From assembly GCA_029067355.1 (NCBI GenBank), contig JAIEEQ010000005.1, forward strand, positions 1 through 51,513: a stretch of 51,513 nt of DNA, in the 5' to 3' direction. Under the pieces are notes generated by a model, which did no database searches, was not told the origin of the DNA, and was given only the letters and a program-made list of their open reading frames with translations. Positions 11,203 to 21,622 of this stretch are shown piece by piece. Numbering within the stretch: the first letter of the stretch is position 1; each line of letters starts with the position of its first letter. Source of the stretch: Anaeroplasmataceae bacterium (GTDB lineage Bacteria > Bacillota_I > Bacilli_A > Acholeplasmatales > Anaeroplasmataceae). A program made the position numbers and the translations under genes.

Positions 11203-13275
11203 ATGCGTTATACAATGATGGCTTTTATGGATTCATACAATGAAATAACCTTTTTAGTACAACGAAAGAACAGATTTAAGGCAAAGAGCTTTTATCTTTA
11301 TGATGAAGATCATTTTCTTGAAGAATTGACAATAAATTATCAGTATAGTGAACATAATATGGTGAAAATTGGATTACAGGTAACAAACAATAAACTGAAG
11401 CTTCATCATAATTATTTTATAGTTGATGATTTGAAGCATCATGTTCCTGTTTATTCAGGAAGTATTGTAAGAACTTCAGAATTTGAATCTAAATATTTTT
11501 ATGAGGGTAAACTGGGCTTTGAATATAGAAAGGAGTCAACAACCTTTCGTGTGTGGAGTCCAGTAGCAAAGGCGATGTATGTAAGTATTATATTGCCTGA
11601 TGGATCACTAGACAGAAAGGATTTTTCCTACAAAAATCATGGCGTTTGGGAAGCAATCGTAGATAAGGATTTAGAGGGAGCAAGCTATGTCTATTATGTA
11701 AAAATATTTGATTACTATGAAAAAGTATTAGATCCCTATGGGATTTCAGCAGGAATCAATCGAGAAGCTAATTATATCATAGATACAAATAAGCTATATA
11801 AAATGAAATATGAAAAGCCATATTTCTCAGGCTATCCTGTGGATGCGGTTGTTTATGAAACAAATGTACGTGATATGACCTGTACTTTAAAAAATGAAAG
11901 AAAGGGAAGCTTTTTAGGATTAGTTGATGAGGATAAAAATAAGGGATTGAACTATATTTCTTCTTTAGGAGTAACTCATATACAATTTATGCCGATTTTT
12001 GATTTTGGTGGTGTAGATGATCAAAAAAGAGATTTATATTATAACTGGGGATACAATCCTGAACAGTATTTTGTTCCAAGTGGTTGGTATTCCTCTAATC
12101 CAAAGGACCCTTATTCTAGATTAAATGAAGTGTTACAGCTTGTAGATGAGGCTCACAAAAGAGGTATGCGAGTGATTATGGACGTTGTTTTTAACCATGT
12201 ATATAATATGAAAAACTCTCCATTAGAAAAGCTCGTTCCTGGTTATTTTTTTAGAGTTGATGCCTATGGAAATTATACCAATACCTGTGGCTGTGGAAAT
12301 GATTTAGCTACTGAAAAAAGAATGTGCTCTAGAATGATTGTAGATAATTTAGTTTATTGGGCAAAGAATTTTCACATTTCTGGTTTCCGTTTTGATTTGA
12401 TGGGATTATTAGATATTGAAACTTTAGGAATTGCTTACCGCAAATTAAAAGAGATTGATCCTGATATATTGCTTTATGGGGAAGGTTGGAATATGCCAAA
12501 TACAATTCCAGATGCCTATCGTCCACATATATATAATTCCTATAAAATGCCAAACTATGGATTTTTTAATGATAAATATCGAGACACCTTAAAAGGAAGT
12601 CAGTGGAATAAAAGTCTTGGCTTTGCCTTTGGACAAGCAACCTCTCCTAAAGAAATATTTTCATTATTGGGTGGAAGTGTACAAAGAGGATACCATTTTC
12701 AAACTCCAAATCAAAGTGTGAATTATGTGGAATGCCATGATAACTATACCCTATATGATTTTGCTACCTATGCATTAGGATTAGATGAAGAGCAGGCTAT
12801 TTGTGGAGGCAAACTTGCTATACAAATGATTATAATATCCTTAGGCATGGTATTTCTTCATGCAGGACAAGAATTCTTTAGAACAAAAAAAGGAGTAGAG
12901 AATTCGTATAAATCTGAGGATTATATTAATCGCTTTGATTATAGCAGAAGAGATTTTTATCAAGAGGATATAGAGGGAATTAAGGATCTCCTTCAGATTC
13001 GCAAGCGATATCCAGAATTTAGAATGCAAAATCCATATGAGATTGAACAAAAAATGATATTCATAGAGGAACTGTCAAATGAGCATACGATTTGTTACTG
13101 GTTAGAGGGAATTGGATATCGGTTGACGATTGTTGTGAAAAATAATAAAGACTCATTTACATTGCCTCTTCAGCATAGTGAAATGATTTTCAATGGACAT
13201 AGAGCAGTTTCTGTGCCACAGGAAAAATATGAATTAGAGGATATGGGTGTATATATCTTCAAGGAGGTAAAGTAA
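11203..13275 (+). CDS. pulA: Type I pullulanase (GH13)
   Basis: CBM48-like N-terminus; YNWGYNPEQYFVP, GMRVIMDVVFNHVY, GFRFDLMGLLD, LYGEGWNM, YVECHDNYTLYD. Confidence 0.94.
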   Translation: MRYTMMAFMDSYNEITFLVQRKNRFKAKSFYLYDEDHFLEELTINYQYSEHNMVKIGLQVTNNKLKLHHNYFIVDDLKHHVPVYSGSIVRTSEFESKYFYEGKLGFEYRKESTTFRVWSPVAKAMYVSIILPDGSLDRKDFSYKNHGVWEAIVDKDLEGASYVYYVKIFDYYEKVLDPYGISAGINREANYIIDTNKLYKMKYEKPYFSGYPVDAVVYETNVRDMTCTLKNERKGSFLGLVDEDKNKGLNYISSLGVTHIQFMPIFDFGGVDDQKRDLYYNWGYNPEQYFVPSGWYSSNPKDPYSRLNEVLQLVDEAHKRGMRVIMDVVFNHVYNMKNSPLEKLVPGYFFRVDAYGNYTNTCGCGNDLATEKRMCSRMIVDNLVYWAKNFHISGFRFDLMGLLDIETLGIAYRKLKEIDPDILLYGEGWNMPNTIPDAYRPHIYNSYKMPNYGFFNDKYRDTLKGSQWNKSLGFAFGQATSPKEIFSLLGGSVQRGYHFQTPNQSVNYVECHDNYTLYDFATYALGLDEEQAICGGKLAIQMIIISLGMVFLHAGQEFFRTKKGVENSYKSEDYINRFDYSRRDFYQEDIEGIKDLLQIRKRYPEFRMQNPYEIEQKMIFIEELSNEHTICYWLEGIGYRLTIVVKNNKDSFTLPLQHSEMIFNGHRAVSVPQEKYELEDMGVYIFKEVK

Positions 13276-14153
13276 TGGAAATTATTGGAAAAGTAGCAGC
13301 AATAAACACTTCTGATGGATTATCAAATCTGTCTATTGTTGATCAGGAGGGGACGCTATGGAATATTAAGGCTCCCTTGGACAAGATATTCTATATTGGG
13401 CATGTATATATTTTTACAGTAAAGAAAAATATAGGAGAGCGTGTGAGCTATCTTGTTGAAGGTGTTCAGAGTGTAGAAGAACTGCCTATCAAAGAAAGTG
13501 ATCAGCTTTTGAGAAGGTTTTTTCCAAAATCTCCTTATACCTTAGAAGAGTCAATGGATATGGTTTATTCTGTTATAGAAGGAATAGGGAATGTCGTCAT
13601 TCAAGGAATTACCAAATCACTTCTTGATACATATCAGAAGCAATTCTTTTTATATCCAGCAGCCTCTAGAATGCATCATACCTATGTTGGAGGACTTGCC
13701 TATCATACGATAGGTATGATTAAATTGGCAAAAGCCTTTTTAGAAAATTATCCTTATTTAAATGCGGATTATTTATACTCTGGAATTATTCTTCATGATT
13801 TGGGAAAAACAAAGGAGCTTACAGGAATAGAGGCTACGGAATATACCTTGGATGGACAGCTTTTAGGACATTTGGTTATAGGTGCTTTAGAGATTGGTAA
13901 AACAGCAGAGATCTTGGGCTATGGAACAACTAAGGAAGTTCAAATGCTTCAGCATATGTTAATTTCCCATCATGGACAGCCTCAGTTTGGAGCTGCAAAG
14001 CGTCCTATGACACCAGAGGCAGTTGCGTTATGGTATATTGATACCATTGATTCAAAGTTTAGGGTTTTAGGAGAAGAGCTTGACAAGACACAATCTAATC
14101 ATTTCACAGAATCTATTGGGGTTTTGGATAAGGTCAAGATTTATAAGGGGTAG
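13275..14153 (+). CDS. yhaM: HD-domain 3'-5' exoribonuclease, YhaM-like
   Basis: OB-like N-terminus then HD motif (HHTYVGGLAYHTIGM... ILHDLGK). Confidence 0.82.
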   Translation: MEIIGKVAAINTSDGLSNLSIVDQEGTLWNIKAPLDKIFYIGHVYIFTVKKNIGERVSYLVEGVQSVEELPIKESDQLLRRFFPKSPYTLEESMDMVYSVIEGIGNVVIQGITKSLLDTYQKQFFLYPAASRMHHTYVGGLAYHTIGMIKLAKAFLENYPYLNADYLYSGIILHDLGKTKELTGIEATEYTLDGQLLGHLVIGALEIGKTAEILGYGTTKEVQMLQHMLISHHGQPQFGAAKRPMTPEAVALWYIDTIDSKFRVLGEELDKTQSNHFTESIGVLDKVKIYKG

Positions 14154-14156
14154 CTT

Positions 14157-14558
14157 ATGATTGAAAAGTTGTTATCAAATGAAATTTATGTTGTATTAAT
14201 CGCGATTGTGGTTACAGTATTTCCATTTCTGGTATGCTGTTACCATTATAAAAAGTATGGAATTTTACAAGGAGTATTTAGTATTTTAACAGTTCCTATG
14301 ATCTTTAATGGAATTGGAGATTTGATTTGCTTTATATTTAAAGGTGCTCCTGATGCTCAAAAGGTATTTCAAGGAATCTTCTTTGGGCTAGATTCAATTG
14401 CCCAGCTTTATCGAAAGCTATTTAGCTTTACAGGCTGGCAATGGCTTTATGATACAGGCTGGATTTATATGCCTGCGATTTTGATTTTCATATTAACCTA
14501 TGGATATAGCATTACATTTTATAAGAGAAGAAAGCACAAGAAAAAGAGGGAAGAGTAA
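14157..14558 (+). CDS. Membrane protein of unknown function
   Basis: 133 aa, several hydrophobic segments, overlaps the next start. Confidence 0.75.
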   Translation: MIEKLLSNEIYVVLIAIVVTVFPFLVCCYHYKKYGILQGVFSILTVPMIFNGIGDLICFIFKGAPDAQKVFQGIFFGLDSIAQLYRKLFSFTGWQWLYDTGWIYMPAILIFILTYGYSITFYKRRKHKKKREE

Positions 14559-15499
14559 TGAATAAAAAATTAACTAGTTTCTTAGTGGAAAATAATTTTA
14601 GTCTTGAACAGGAGGGGGCTTATTCCTATATCAATGATTATCAGGTTTCTATTGGGCAGGATAGAATGCAAAATGCCATATATGGATCTATGGATACTGT
14701 GATTCAAATATATAGTCATTTGGAAATTGAACAGATGGATGCCATAAAAGGCTATCTTAAGGAAATGAAAAAAAGTCTTTCGATTACAAAATATGAGGTT
14801 ACACAAATTGGGGTTTGCTTTGTAATTGTGAAGCATTATGATACTTTGCTAGATAGAATAAAACAAATCACAAGCTATATGATTTCTCAAAATGCCAAGA
14901 ATAAGGAATATTGTCCAGTAACTGGAGATCCTTTAGATGAGGAAACTAAGAAAAAGCTTTACTATAATAATTTAGTGATTTTCCTTAATGCTGTAAGTGT
15001 TGATATTATAAATTCACAAATTGAACAGGAAGAAGAGGAATTTCAGGCAGCTCCAAATAATTACGCCAAAGGATTGCTAGGTGCATTTGTTGGTGGAGCA
15101 TTAGGGGCTATTGTTTGGGTTGTTTTAGGAGCCTTAACGGGTATTATATCTGGATGGATTGCTTTTTTAATTGCTGTACTTGCGGGCTTGGGATATGATA
15201 AGATGAAGGGAAAACCTACCCATATGAAATTTGTCTTTTCTGCAATAGCTACTTTAATCTATGCAGTTGTCTCTATGTTTGTCATATATATTTTACTGGT
15301 TCGTAGTCTGATGATTACAGAAGGAATAAGTGGAAATCCTGTAAGCCTATTGTTTGAGCTTGTTTCTATTGATGAGGAAGTCCGTTCTGGATTTATAATG
15401 GATATGGTGCTCAGCTTATTCTTTGGAATTTTAGGTATAGGCTTTTCTTATCTTCAGATGAGAAAGTCTTTCCATCAAAAACAAGAAAAATTAAAATAA
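14558..15499 (+). CDS. Membrane protein: soluble N-terminus plus multi-TM C-terminus
   Basis: AKGLLGAFVGGALGAIVWVVLGALTGIISGWIAFLIAVLAGLGYDKMKGK membrane region. Confidence 0.75.
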   Translation: MNKKLTSFLVENNFSLEQEGAYSYINDYQVSIGQDRMQNAIYGSMDTVIQIYSHLEIEQMDAIKGYLKEMKKSLSITKYEVTQIGVCFVIVKHYDTLLDRIKQITSYMISQNAKNKEYCPVTGDPLDEETKKKLYYNNLVIFLNAVSVDIINSQIEQEEEEFQAAPNNYAKGLLGAFVGGALGAIVWVVLGALTGIISGWIAFLIAVLAGLGYDKMKGKPTHMKFVFSAIATLIYAVVSMFVIYILLVRSLMITEGISGNPVSLLFELVSIDEEVRSGFIMDMVLSLFFGILGIGFSYLQMRKSFHQKQEKLK

Positions 15500-15501
15500 G
15501 A

Positions 15502-15530
15502 TTGAATAAAGCATAAAATTTTGATAAAAT
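15502..15530 (+). promoter_or_regulatory. SigA-type promoter of the pheST T-box leader
   Basis: TTGAAT - 17 nt - TAAAAT. Confidence 0.75.
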
Positions 15531-15544
15531 AATAAAGTATATAA

Positions 15545-15775
15545 AATATGATGATGAAGGACAAGTAACAAAGCAATGTTATGAAAGAGAAGAGGAAGAT
15601 AGGTGCGAGCCTCACATAAATAGCTTTGTGAATTCACCTTTGGAGTGATGCTAATACCATCCGTAGCTGGGCGTTAACCAAAAAAATGAGTGCTATAAGT
15701 TTTTATAGAACTAGGGTGGTACCACGGAAAGCATATTTCGTCCTTAGAAGATTATTCTTTTAAGGACTTTTTATT
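15545..15775 (+). ncRNA. T-box leader, Phe-specific (UUC specifier)
   Basis: GAA-TTC-ACCTTTGGAGT specifier context (TTC 15633-15635), T-box AGGGTGGTACCACG, then terminator GTCCTTA...TAAGGACTTTTT just before pheS. Confidence 0.96.
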
Positions 15776-15795
15776 TTTAAGGAGGAAGAAAGGTT

Positions 15796-16836
15796 ATGAA
15801 TGAATTAGACGCATTAGATAAGGTGGTGGATTCCTTAGAGGCTGAACTGGAAACGGTTGAGGACTTAAACGCCTTACAGCAAAAAAAGGCAAGCTATCTA
15901 GGGAAAAAGGGTGTGATTGCTGAGGCTATGGCAAATATGCGTAATTTAACTATTGAGGCTAGAAAGGAAGTTGGAATGCGTTCAAATAAAATTAAACAGC
16001 TTTTGGAGGAACGCTTTGAACAGAAAAGACAGGCCATAGAGAATGCGATTATTGAAAAGAAATTAAAGAGTGAAGCTATTGATGTTACCTTACCAGGAGT
16101 AGCTCTTCCTGTTGGTGGAATTCATCCTTTAAATCAAACCATAATGGATTTAGAGGATTTGTATATTAGTATGGGGTATACTATTGCGGAGGGACCTGAA
16201 ATTGAAACAGACGAATACTGCTTTGAAAAGCTGAATTTACCTAAGGGACACCCTGCAAGAGATATGCAGGATACCTTCTACATTGATGCAGAGCTTCTTC
16301 TTAGAAGCCAAACCTCACCTGTTCAGGTAAGAACTATGCTTGAAAAGAAGGGAGAGCCCATTAAAATTGTATGTCCTGGCAAGGTGTATAGAAGAGATGA
16401 TGATGATGCGACCCATTCTCATCAGTTTATGCAGTTTGAAGGCTTAGTGCTAGGAAAGGATATTACTTTGGCTGATTTAAAGGGAGCTCTTTTGGAAATG
16501 GCAAGAAAAATGTTTGGTGAAGAAAGAGAAATACGATTACGTCCATCCTTTTTCCCTTTTACTGAGCCATCCGTAGAGGTAGATGTTTCCTGTGGATTAT
16601 GTGGGGGCAAGGGGTGCTCCGTATGTAAGAATACAGGCTGGATTGAGGTTTTAGGTGCAGGAATGGTAAATAACAACGTACTTAGAATGTGTGGCTATGA
16701 TCCAAAGGAAATTCAAGGGTTTGCCTTTGGAGCGGGTATAGAGCGTATTACAATGCTTAAATATCGCATAGATGATATTCGGAATTTTTATACCAACGAT
16801 ATTCGGTTTTTAAACCAGTTTAAGGAGGTTAAGTAA
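15796..16836 (+). CDS. pheS: Phenylalanine--tRNA ligase alpha subunit
   Basis: [49 protein letters not shown]. Confidence 0.98.
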   Translation: MNELDALDKVVDSLEAELETVEDLNALQQKKASYLGKKGVIAEAMANMRNLTIEARKEVGMRSNKIKQLLEERFEQKRQAIENAIIEKKLKSEAIDVTLPGVALPVGGIHPLNQTIMDLEDLYISMGYTIAEGPEIETDEYCFEKLNLPKGHPARDMQDTFYIDAELLLRSQTSPVQVRTMLEKKGEPIKIVCPGKVYRRDDDDATHSHQFMQFEGLVLGKDITLADLKGALLEMARKMFGEEREIRLRPSFFPFTEPSVEVDVSCGLCGGKGCSVCKNTGWIEVLGAGMVNNNVLRMCGYDPKEIQGFAFGAGIERITMLKYRIDDIRNFYTNDIRFLNQFKEVK

Positions 16837-16837
16837 A

Positions 16838-19210
16838 ATGAAAATTTCTAAAAATTGGTTAAAAGATTATTTGAATTTAGATGAAATCACAGATGATGAG
16901 CTACACCATAGGATTAGCTTTCATGTTTGTGAAATTGAGTCTTATAAAAAGCTTGTTAACGCAACCTCCTTATCTATTGGTAAGGTGGTAGAATGTGTTA
17001 TGCATCCAGATAGTGATCACCTTCATATCTGTCAGGTTGAAATAAGACCTGGTGAGGTTTCCCAAATTGTATGCGGGGCTCCTAATGTATGCGCTGGTGT
17101 TAAGGTTATTGTTGCTCTTCCTGGGGCAGTTTTACCTGGTGACTTTAAGATCAAGCCTTCTAAGATTAGGGGAGTTGAGTCCTTTGGAATGCTTTGTTCC
17201 TTACAGGAGTTGGGAATTGAAGAAAAGTATATTGATGAAGAATTTAAAAATGGAATCTATTTATTAGATGAGGATGCACCTGTTGGTGAAGATCCATTAG
17301 TCTATTTAGGCTTTGACGATACTGTGATTGATTTAGATGTAACCTCAAATCGTTCTGATTTATTATCAATTGAGGGAGTTGCTTATGACATTGGAGCTAC
17401 ATTGAATCAGCAGATTTATCCTATTGAGCCTTCCTTTAGCTTGAGTAATAAAATGAATCCAGTTTCTGTAAAGGTTGAAACAGATAAATGCTATAAGTAT
17501 CTTGCAAGATATATTGCAAATGTAAAAATAGCCCCATCCCCACAATGGATGAAAGCAAGACTTATCGCAAGCGGAATTCGACCTATTAATAACGTCGTTG
17601 ATATCACTAATTTCGTTTTGCTTGAATTAGGACAGCCTCTGCATGCCTTTGATGCAGATCGTCTTGGAAATCAAATTGTTGTGCGAATGGCTAAGGATAA
17701 TGAAAAATTAAAAACATTAGATAACATAGAGCGTACATTAAATTCAGATGATATTGTTATCACTAATGGTAAAGAAGCTGTATGTGTTGCAGGAGTTATG
17801 GGAGGACTTACAACAGAGGTGGAAGCAACTACCCAAAATATTATTTTAGAGGCAGCCTATTTTGATCCACTCTCTATAAGAAGAACCTCTAGTAAGCTAG
17901 GATTAAAAAGCGAATCTTCAACTCGCTTTGAACGTAAAATAGATTATGAACGTGTTGAACGAGCCTTGGATTATGCCACTCAGCTATTAGAGGAATTGTG
18001 TGATGCTGAAATCTATGATGGCATTGCCGAGGATGTTAAGGTCGTTATAGAGCCTAAATCGGTTGCTGTTACAGCGTCAAAAATTAATTCTATTTTAGGA
18101 ACCTCACTATCAGAAGTGGAGGTGGAAGATATTTTTAAGCGATTGGCTTATGTCTATACAAAAAACAAGGAGGAGTATACAATTATTCTTCCTTCAAGAA
18201 GAATGGATTTAGAGCCTTCTGTTCAGGATATAGCTGAAGATGTTGCTAGAATTTATGGATATGATAACATTCCAACCACTTTGGCTAAAACAGAAGCAAG
18301 AGGAGGGCTAACCTATGAACAAAAGAGAACCCGTCTAATTCGTCAGATTCTTGCGAATATGGGATTAAATGAGGTTGTATCCTATTCCTTAATTGCAAAA
18401 AAGGATTTAAATCGTTATACGTTATCTTCACAAGAGCCTATATGCGTGATGATGCCAATGACAGAGGATCGTGCAGTAATGCGACAAAGCCTATTAAATG
18501 GTGTTATGGATGCAGTGGCTTATAATAAGGCCCGCAAGCAGGAGAATCTTGCTTTGTTTGAAATTGGTAAAACCTATTCAGTAAATAAGGAAGAAACTAA
18601 ACTGGCAATAGCATTATCTGGCTTGTATTCCTCTCATCTTTGGAAGGGAGTTAAACAGGAGGCTAGCTTCTATCTATTGAAAGGAATTTTAGAAACCTTA
18701 TTTGAGAAATTAAATATTACAGTTACCTTTACACCCTACCAGCAGATTTCCGTTTTCCATCCAGGAAGATGTGCTGCCATAATATATAAGGACAAAATGA
18801 TAGGTGTGTTAGGACAGCTTCATCCTCGCTTCAGTAAGGAAATGGGTGTTGGAAATACAGTGGCTTTAGAAATAAGTATTGCAGATATTTTACAGGATTC
18901 TAAGCCGTTTAATTATCAATCCTTAAATAAATTTCCAACGATTGTTCGTGATTTAGCTATTGTATGCAAAAAAGATATATTAGCCTCTGACATTGAAAAG
19001 TTGATTAAGCAAACAGGAAAAAAGATGTTAACTCATATTGAATTATTTGATGTCTATACTGGAGAAAATGTAGGAGCCGATGAAAAATCCTTAGCATTTA
19101 AGCTTGTTTTTGAGGATTCAACAAAAACCTTAGAAACAGAAGAGGTAGATAAGATTATACGTTCTATTCTAAATCGCTTAGAGTTTGTTTATAAAGCAAG
19201 ATTAAGATAA
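16838..19210 (+). CDS. pheT: Phenylalanine--tRNA ligase beta subunit
   Basis: MKISKNWLKDYLNL, tRNA-binding domain, NVVDITNFVLLELGQPLHAFD, FDX-ACB C-terminus. Confidence 0.98.
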   Translation: MKISKNWLKDYLNLDEITDDELHHRISFHVCEIESYKKLVNATSLSIGKVVECVMHPDSDHLHICQVEIRPGEVSQIVCGAPNVCAGVKVIVALPGAVLPGDFKIKPSKIRGVESFGMLCSLQELGIEEKYIDEEFKNGIYLLDEDAPVGEDPLVYLGFDDTVIDLDVTSNRSDLLSIEGVAYDIGATLNQQIYPIEPSFSLSNKMNPVSVKVETDKCYKYLARYIANVKIAPSPQWMKARLIASGIRPINNVVDITNFVLLELGQPLHAFDADRLGNQIVVRMAKDNEKLKTLDNIERTLNSDDIVITNGKEAVCVAGVMGGLTTEVEATTQNIILEAAYFDPLSIRRTSSKLGLKSESSTRFERKIDYERVERALDYATQLLEELCDAEIYDGIAEDVKVVIEPKSVAVTASKINSILGTSLSEVEVEDIFKRLAYVYTKNKEEYTIILPSRRMDLEPSVQDIAEDVARIYGYDNIPTTLAKTEARGGLTYEQKRTRLIRQILANMGLNEVVSYSLIAKKDLNRYTLSSQEPICVMMPMTEDRAVMRQSLLNGVMDAVAYNKARKQENLALFEIGKTYSVNKEETKLAIALSGLYSSHLWKGVKQEASFYLLKGILETLFEKLNITVTFTPYQQISVFHPGRCAAIIYKDKMIGVLGQLHPRFSKEMGVGNTVALEISIADILQDSKPFNYQSLNKFPTIVRDLAIVCKKDILASDIEKLIKQTGKKMLTHIELFDVYTGENVGADEKSLAFKLVFEDSTKTLETEEVDKIIRSILNRLEFVYKARLR

Positions 19211-19223
19211 GTTGATAATTTTT

Positions 19224-19270
19224 AAAACCAATCGTTACTTTAGAAAACTAAAAACGGTTGGTTTTCTTTT
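19224..19270 (+). terminator. Intrinsic terminator after pheT
   Basis: AAAACCAATCGTT ... AACGGTTGGTTTT then CTTTT. Confidence 0.85.
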
Positions 19271-19421
19271 GCTATTAAAAAATTGAAATCTATAAAAGAA
19301 TAGGAGAATGGTCTTTTATAAAATTTTGAATTCAATTCTCATTGAAATAAAAATGAAGCTCTGTTCATCTTGAAATTTTTCTTTTCATTATGTATAATTT
19401 AGAAAGAAACTAGGTGATTTT

Positions 19422-20447
19422 ATGGAAAGTATTTATAATTATACTGAGGATATGCTAAAGGAATACTGGATTTCTAAGGGAGAAAAGCCTTTTCGTGCAT
19501 CTCAGACACTAGAATGGATTTATCGACATGATATTTCCTGTTTTGATGAAATCACCAATATGAAGAAGACCGTCATTGAGGAATTAAAAAAGGATTTTAC
19601 TTTAGATGGACTTTCTTGTGTGACACAGCAAAAATCAGTAGACGGAACACAAAAATTTTTATTTCAGCTAAAGGATGGTAATTTGATAGAAACAGTGCTA
19701 ATGCACCAGGAATATGGATATAGCGTTTGTGTTACAACTGAGGTTGGCTGTAATATGGATTGCCAATTTTGTGCAAGTGGTATGAAAAAGAAACTTAGAA
19801 ATTTGGAAACATCTGAGATTGTATTACAGGTGGTAATGGTTTCTAGATTGGCTAAAGTGCGTGTTAGTCATGTGGTTATTATGGGAATTGGGGAGCCCTT
19901 TGACAACTACGATAATGTAATTCGTTTTATGAAAATTATCAATCATCCTCTGGGTTTAGAAATTGGGGCTAGACATATAACTGTATCTACCTGTGGAATT
20001 GTTCCTAAAATTATTGAATATGCAGATTTTGATTTACAAGTGAATTTGGCTATCAGTCTGCACGCTCCAAACAATACGATTAGAAACCAAATTATGCCAA
20101 TTAACCGGGCTTATCCAATAGAAGATCTTGTAAGGGCGATTCAGTATTACATAAAAAAAACAAATCGAAGAGTTACCATTGAATACATTCTATTAAAGGG
20201 TCTAAATGATTCCATATCCTGTGCGGATGAGCTGGCTACCTTATTACACGGACTTAATGTCTATGTGAATCTAATTCCCTATAACGAGGTATCAGGAAAA
20301 TCTTATGAGCGTTCTTTAAAAGAGGATATGATAGCTTTTTTTGACTGGCTGAAAAAAAGAAGAATCAATGTACAGCTTCGTAAGGAGCAGGGCTCTGATA
20401 TAGATGCAGCCTGTGGGCAGTTGAGAAGCAAGCATATGAAATTGTAG
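19422..20447 (+). CDS. rlmN: 23S rRNA/tRNA (adenine-C2)-methyltransferase RlmN
   Basis: Radical SAM CNMDCQFC, GIGEPFDNYDNV, SLHAPNN, RKEQGSDIDAACGQL. Confidence 0.96.
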   Translation: MESIYNYTEDMLKEYWISKGEKPFRASQTLEWIYRHDISCFDEITNMKKTVIEELKKDFTLDGLSCVTQQKSVDGTQKFLFQLKDGNLIETVLMHQEYGYSVCVTTEVGCNMDCQFCASGMKKKLRNLETSEIVLQVVMVSRLAKVRVSHVVIMGIGEPFDNYDNVIRFMKIINHPLGLEIGARHITVSTCGIVPKIIEYADFDLQVNLAISLHAPNNTIRNQIMPINRAYPIEDLVRAIQYYIKKTNRRVTIEYILLKGLNDSISCADELATLLHGLNVYVNLIPYNEVSGKSYERSLKEDMIAFFDWLKKRRINVQLRKEQGSDIDAACGQLRSKHMKL

Positions 20448-20485
20448 AATTGTAAAAAACTCAAACTAAAAAGAGGAATAAGAAA

Positions 20486-21249
20486 ATGCCATTCATAGAA
20501 ACTAAGCATACCTTTGCCGCGGTTGATAAAATAAAGAAGGATTTAACAAATTTTTTAAAAATTATTAATATCATTTGTTTGATAGTTTTCTTTTTTTATT
20601 ATACATATTTAATTTATACAAATTATAAATCTCCCTTTTATCTTTCTATTTATGTTATATTATTTTTCACGCTGTTTTCAACTTTTCTTGCAGAAGTATT
20701 GATAAAAGGCAAGACTAGTGATTCACGAAAAAGCAAAGAATTAAATTAGAACGCAAAAGACTAATCAAAGGCATAATTAAAATTGTTAAATATTTAGCAA
20801 AATTTATTACCATTTGTATTGCATTATATGATCTCCTTCATCATGAATGGACTAGACCAGCTTTAATAACGAATTTTGTTTCCATAGTAATTTTAGGTAT
20901 TCAATTGATAGCGGAGTTTGTTGTTCACTATCTTAATAAATATATAGATTATATTAAATTTAGTGTAGAGTTAGACATTGAAGCAAGCTCAGCAGCAAGA
21001 CTTATGATGAGAAAACAAATGAAATCTGCCAAGCTTGAAAATCAAGTTTCTATTATAACAGGGAAGGATATTCATACCATTCAAGAAAATAAAATTATTA
21101 GCAGACTTAAAGAATCAGCAGAGGTATTAAAAAAGGAAAAAGAAGAAAAGCTGAATTCACATATAGAAAAAAATAAGCAAGAAATAAAGAATCATAAAAT
21201 AATGCTGAAACAAAAGAAAAAAGCTGAGAAGAAAAATAAAATCGCATAG
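20486..21249 (+). pseudogene. Multi-TM protein of unknown function split by an apparent frameshift
   Basis: ORF 20486-20749 (two TM) is followed in another frame by continuous coding-like sequence from about 20719 to 21249 (TKKQRIKLERKRLIKGIIKIVKYLAKFITICIALYDLLHHEW..., two more TM and a Lys-rich tail). Confidence 0.55.
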
Positions 21250-21336
21250 AATATATTAGATTTGTTTATGCTTGTTCAATAAAACTATATGGAAAACAAT
21301 TGTAAATTAAGGAAAAAAGTAAAACGATAGATTATA

Positions 21337-21365
21337 TTGAAAAATAAAAAAATAAATTGTATAAT
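21337..21365 (+). promoter_or_regulatory. SigA-type promoter with no ORF directly downstream
   Basis: TTGAAA - 17 nt - TATAAT. Confidence 0.6.
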
Positions 21366-21371
21366 CAAAGT

Positions 21372-21483
21372 GTGGGAGATAGTAGGTAAAGGGTATAGTT
21401 TTAGTAGATTTGTCAAAAAATGTTGTTTAATTAAATATTTGTTAAAGTTGCATACGCTCCTCACAAAGAAGGGCGTTTTTTTG
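21372..21483 (+). ncRNA. Candidate small RNA / leader RNA ending at an intrinsic terminator
   Basis: About 110 nt between the promoter and the terminator ACGCTC-loop-GGGCGTTTTTTT (21454-21483); no substantial ORF. Confidence 0.4.
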
Positions 21484-21622
21484 TTTTCTTATATAAAATT
21501 TTGGTTAGTTTGAATAAAGAAGTTGGAGGTCAAAGAGAGATGTAATATTTTAAAGTCAATCTCCATTTTAAAAATTTAATATTTGTTTGTAATACTTTTA
21601 AAAAGAAAGTTGAGGAAGAAAG

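Noticed and set aside
20719-20740. Programmed -1 frameshift site in the split membrane gene
   Set aside because: The A run has only five As and does not form a full A-AAA-AAG slippery heptamer in the right phase; simple mutation or sequence error is at least as likely, so not claimed as programmed.
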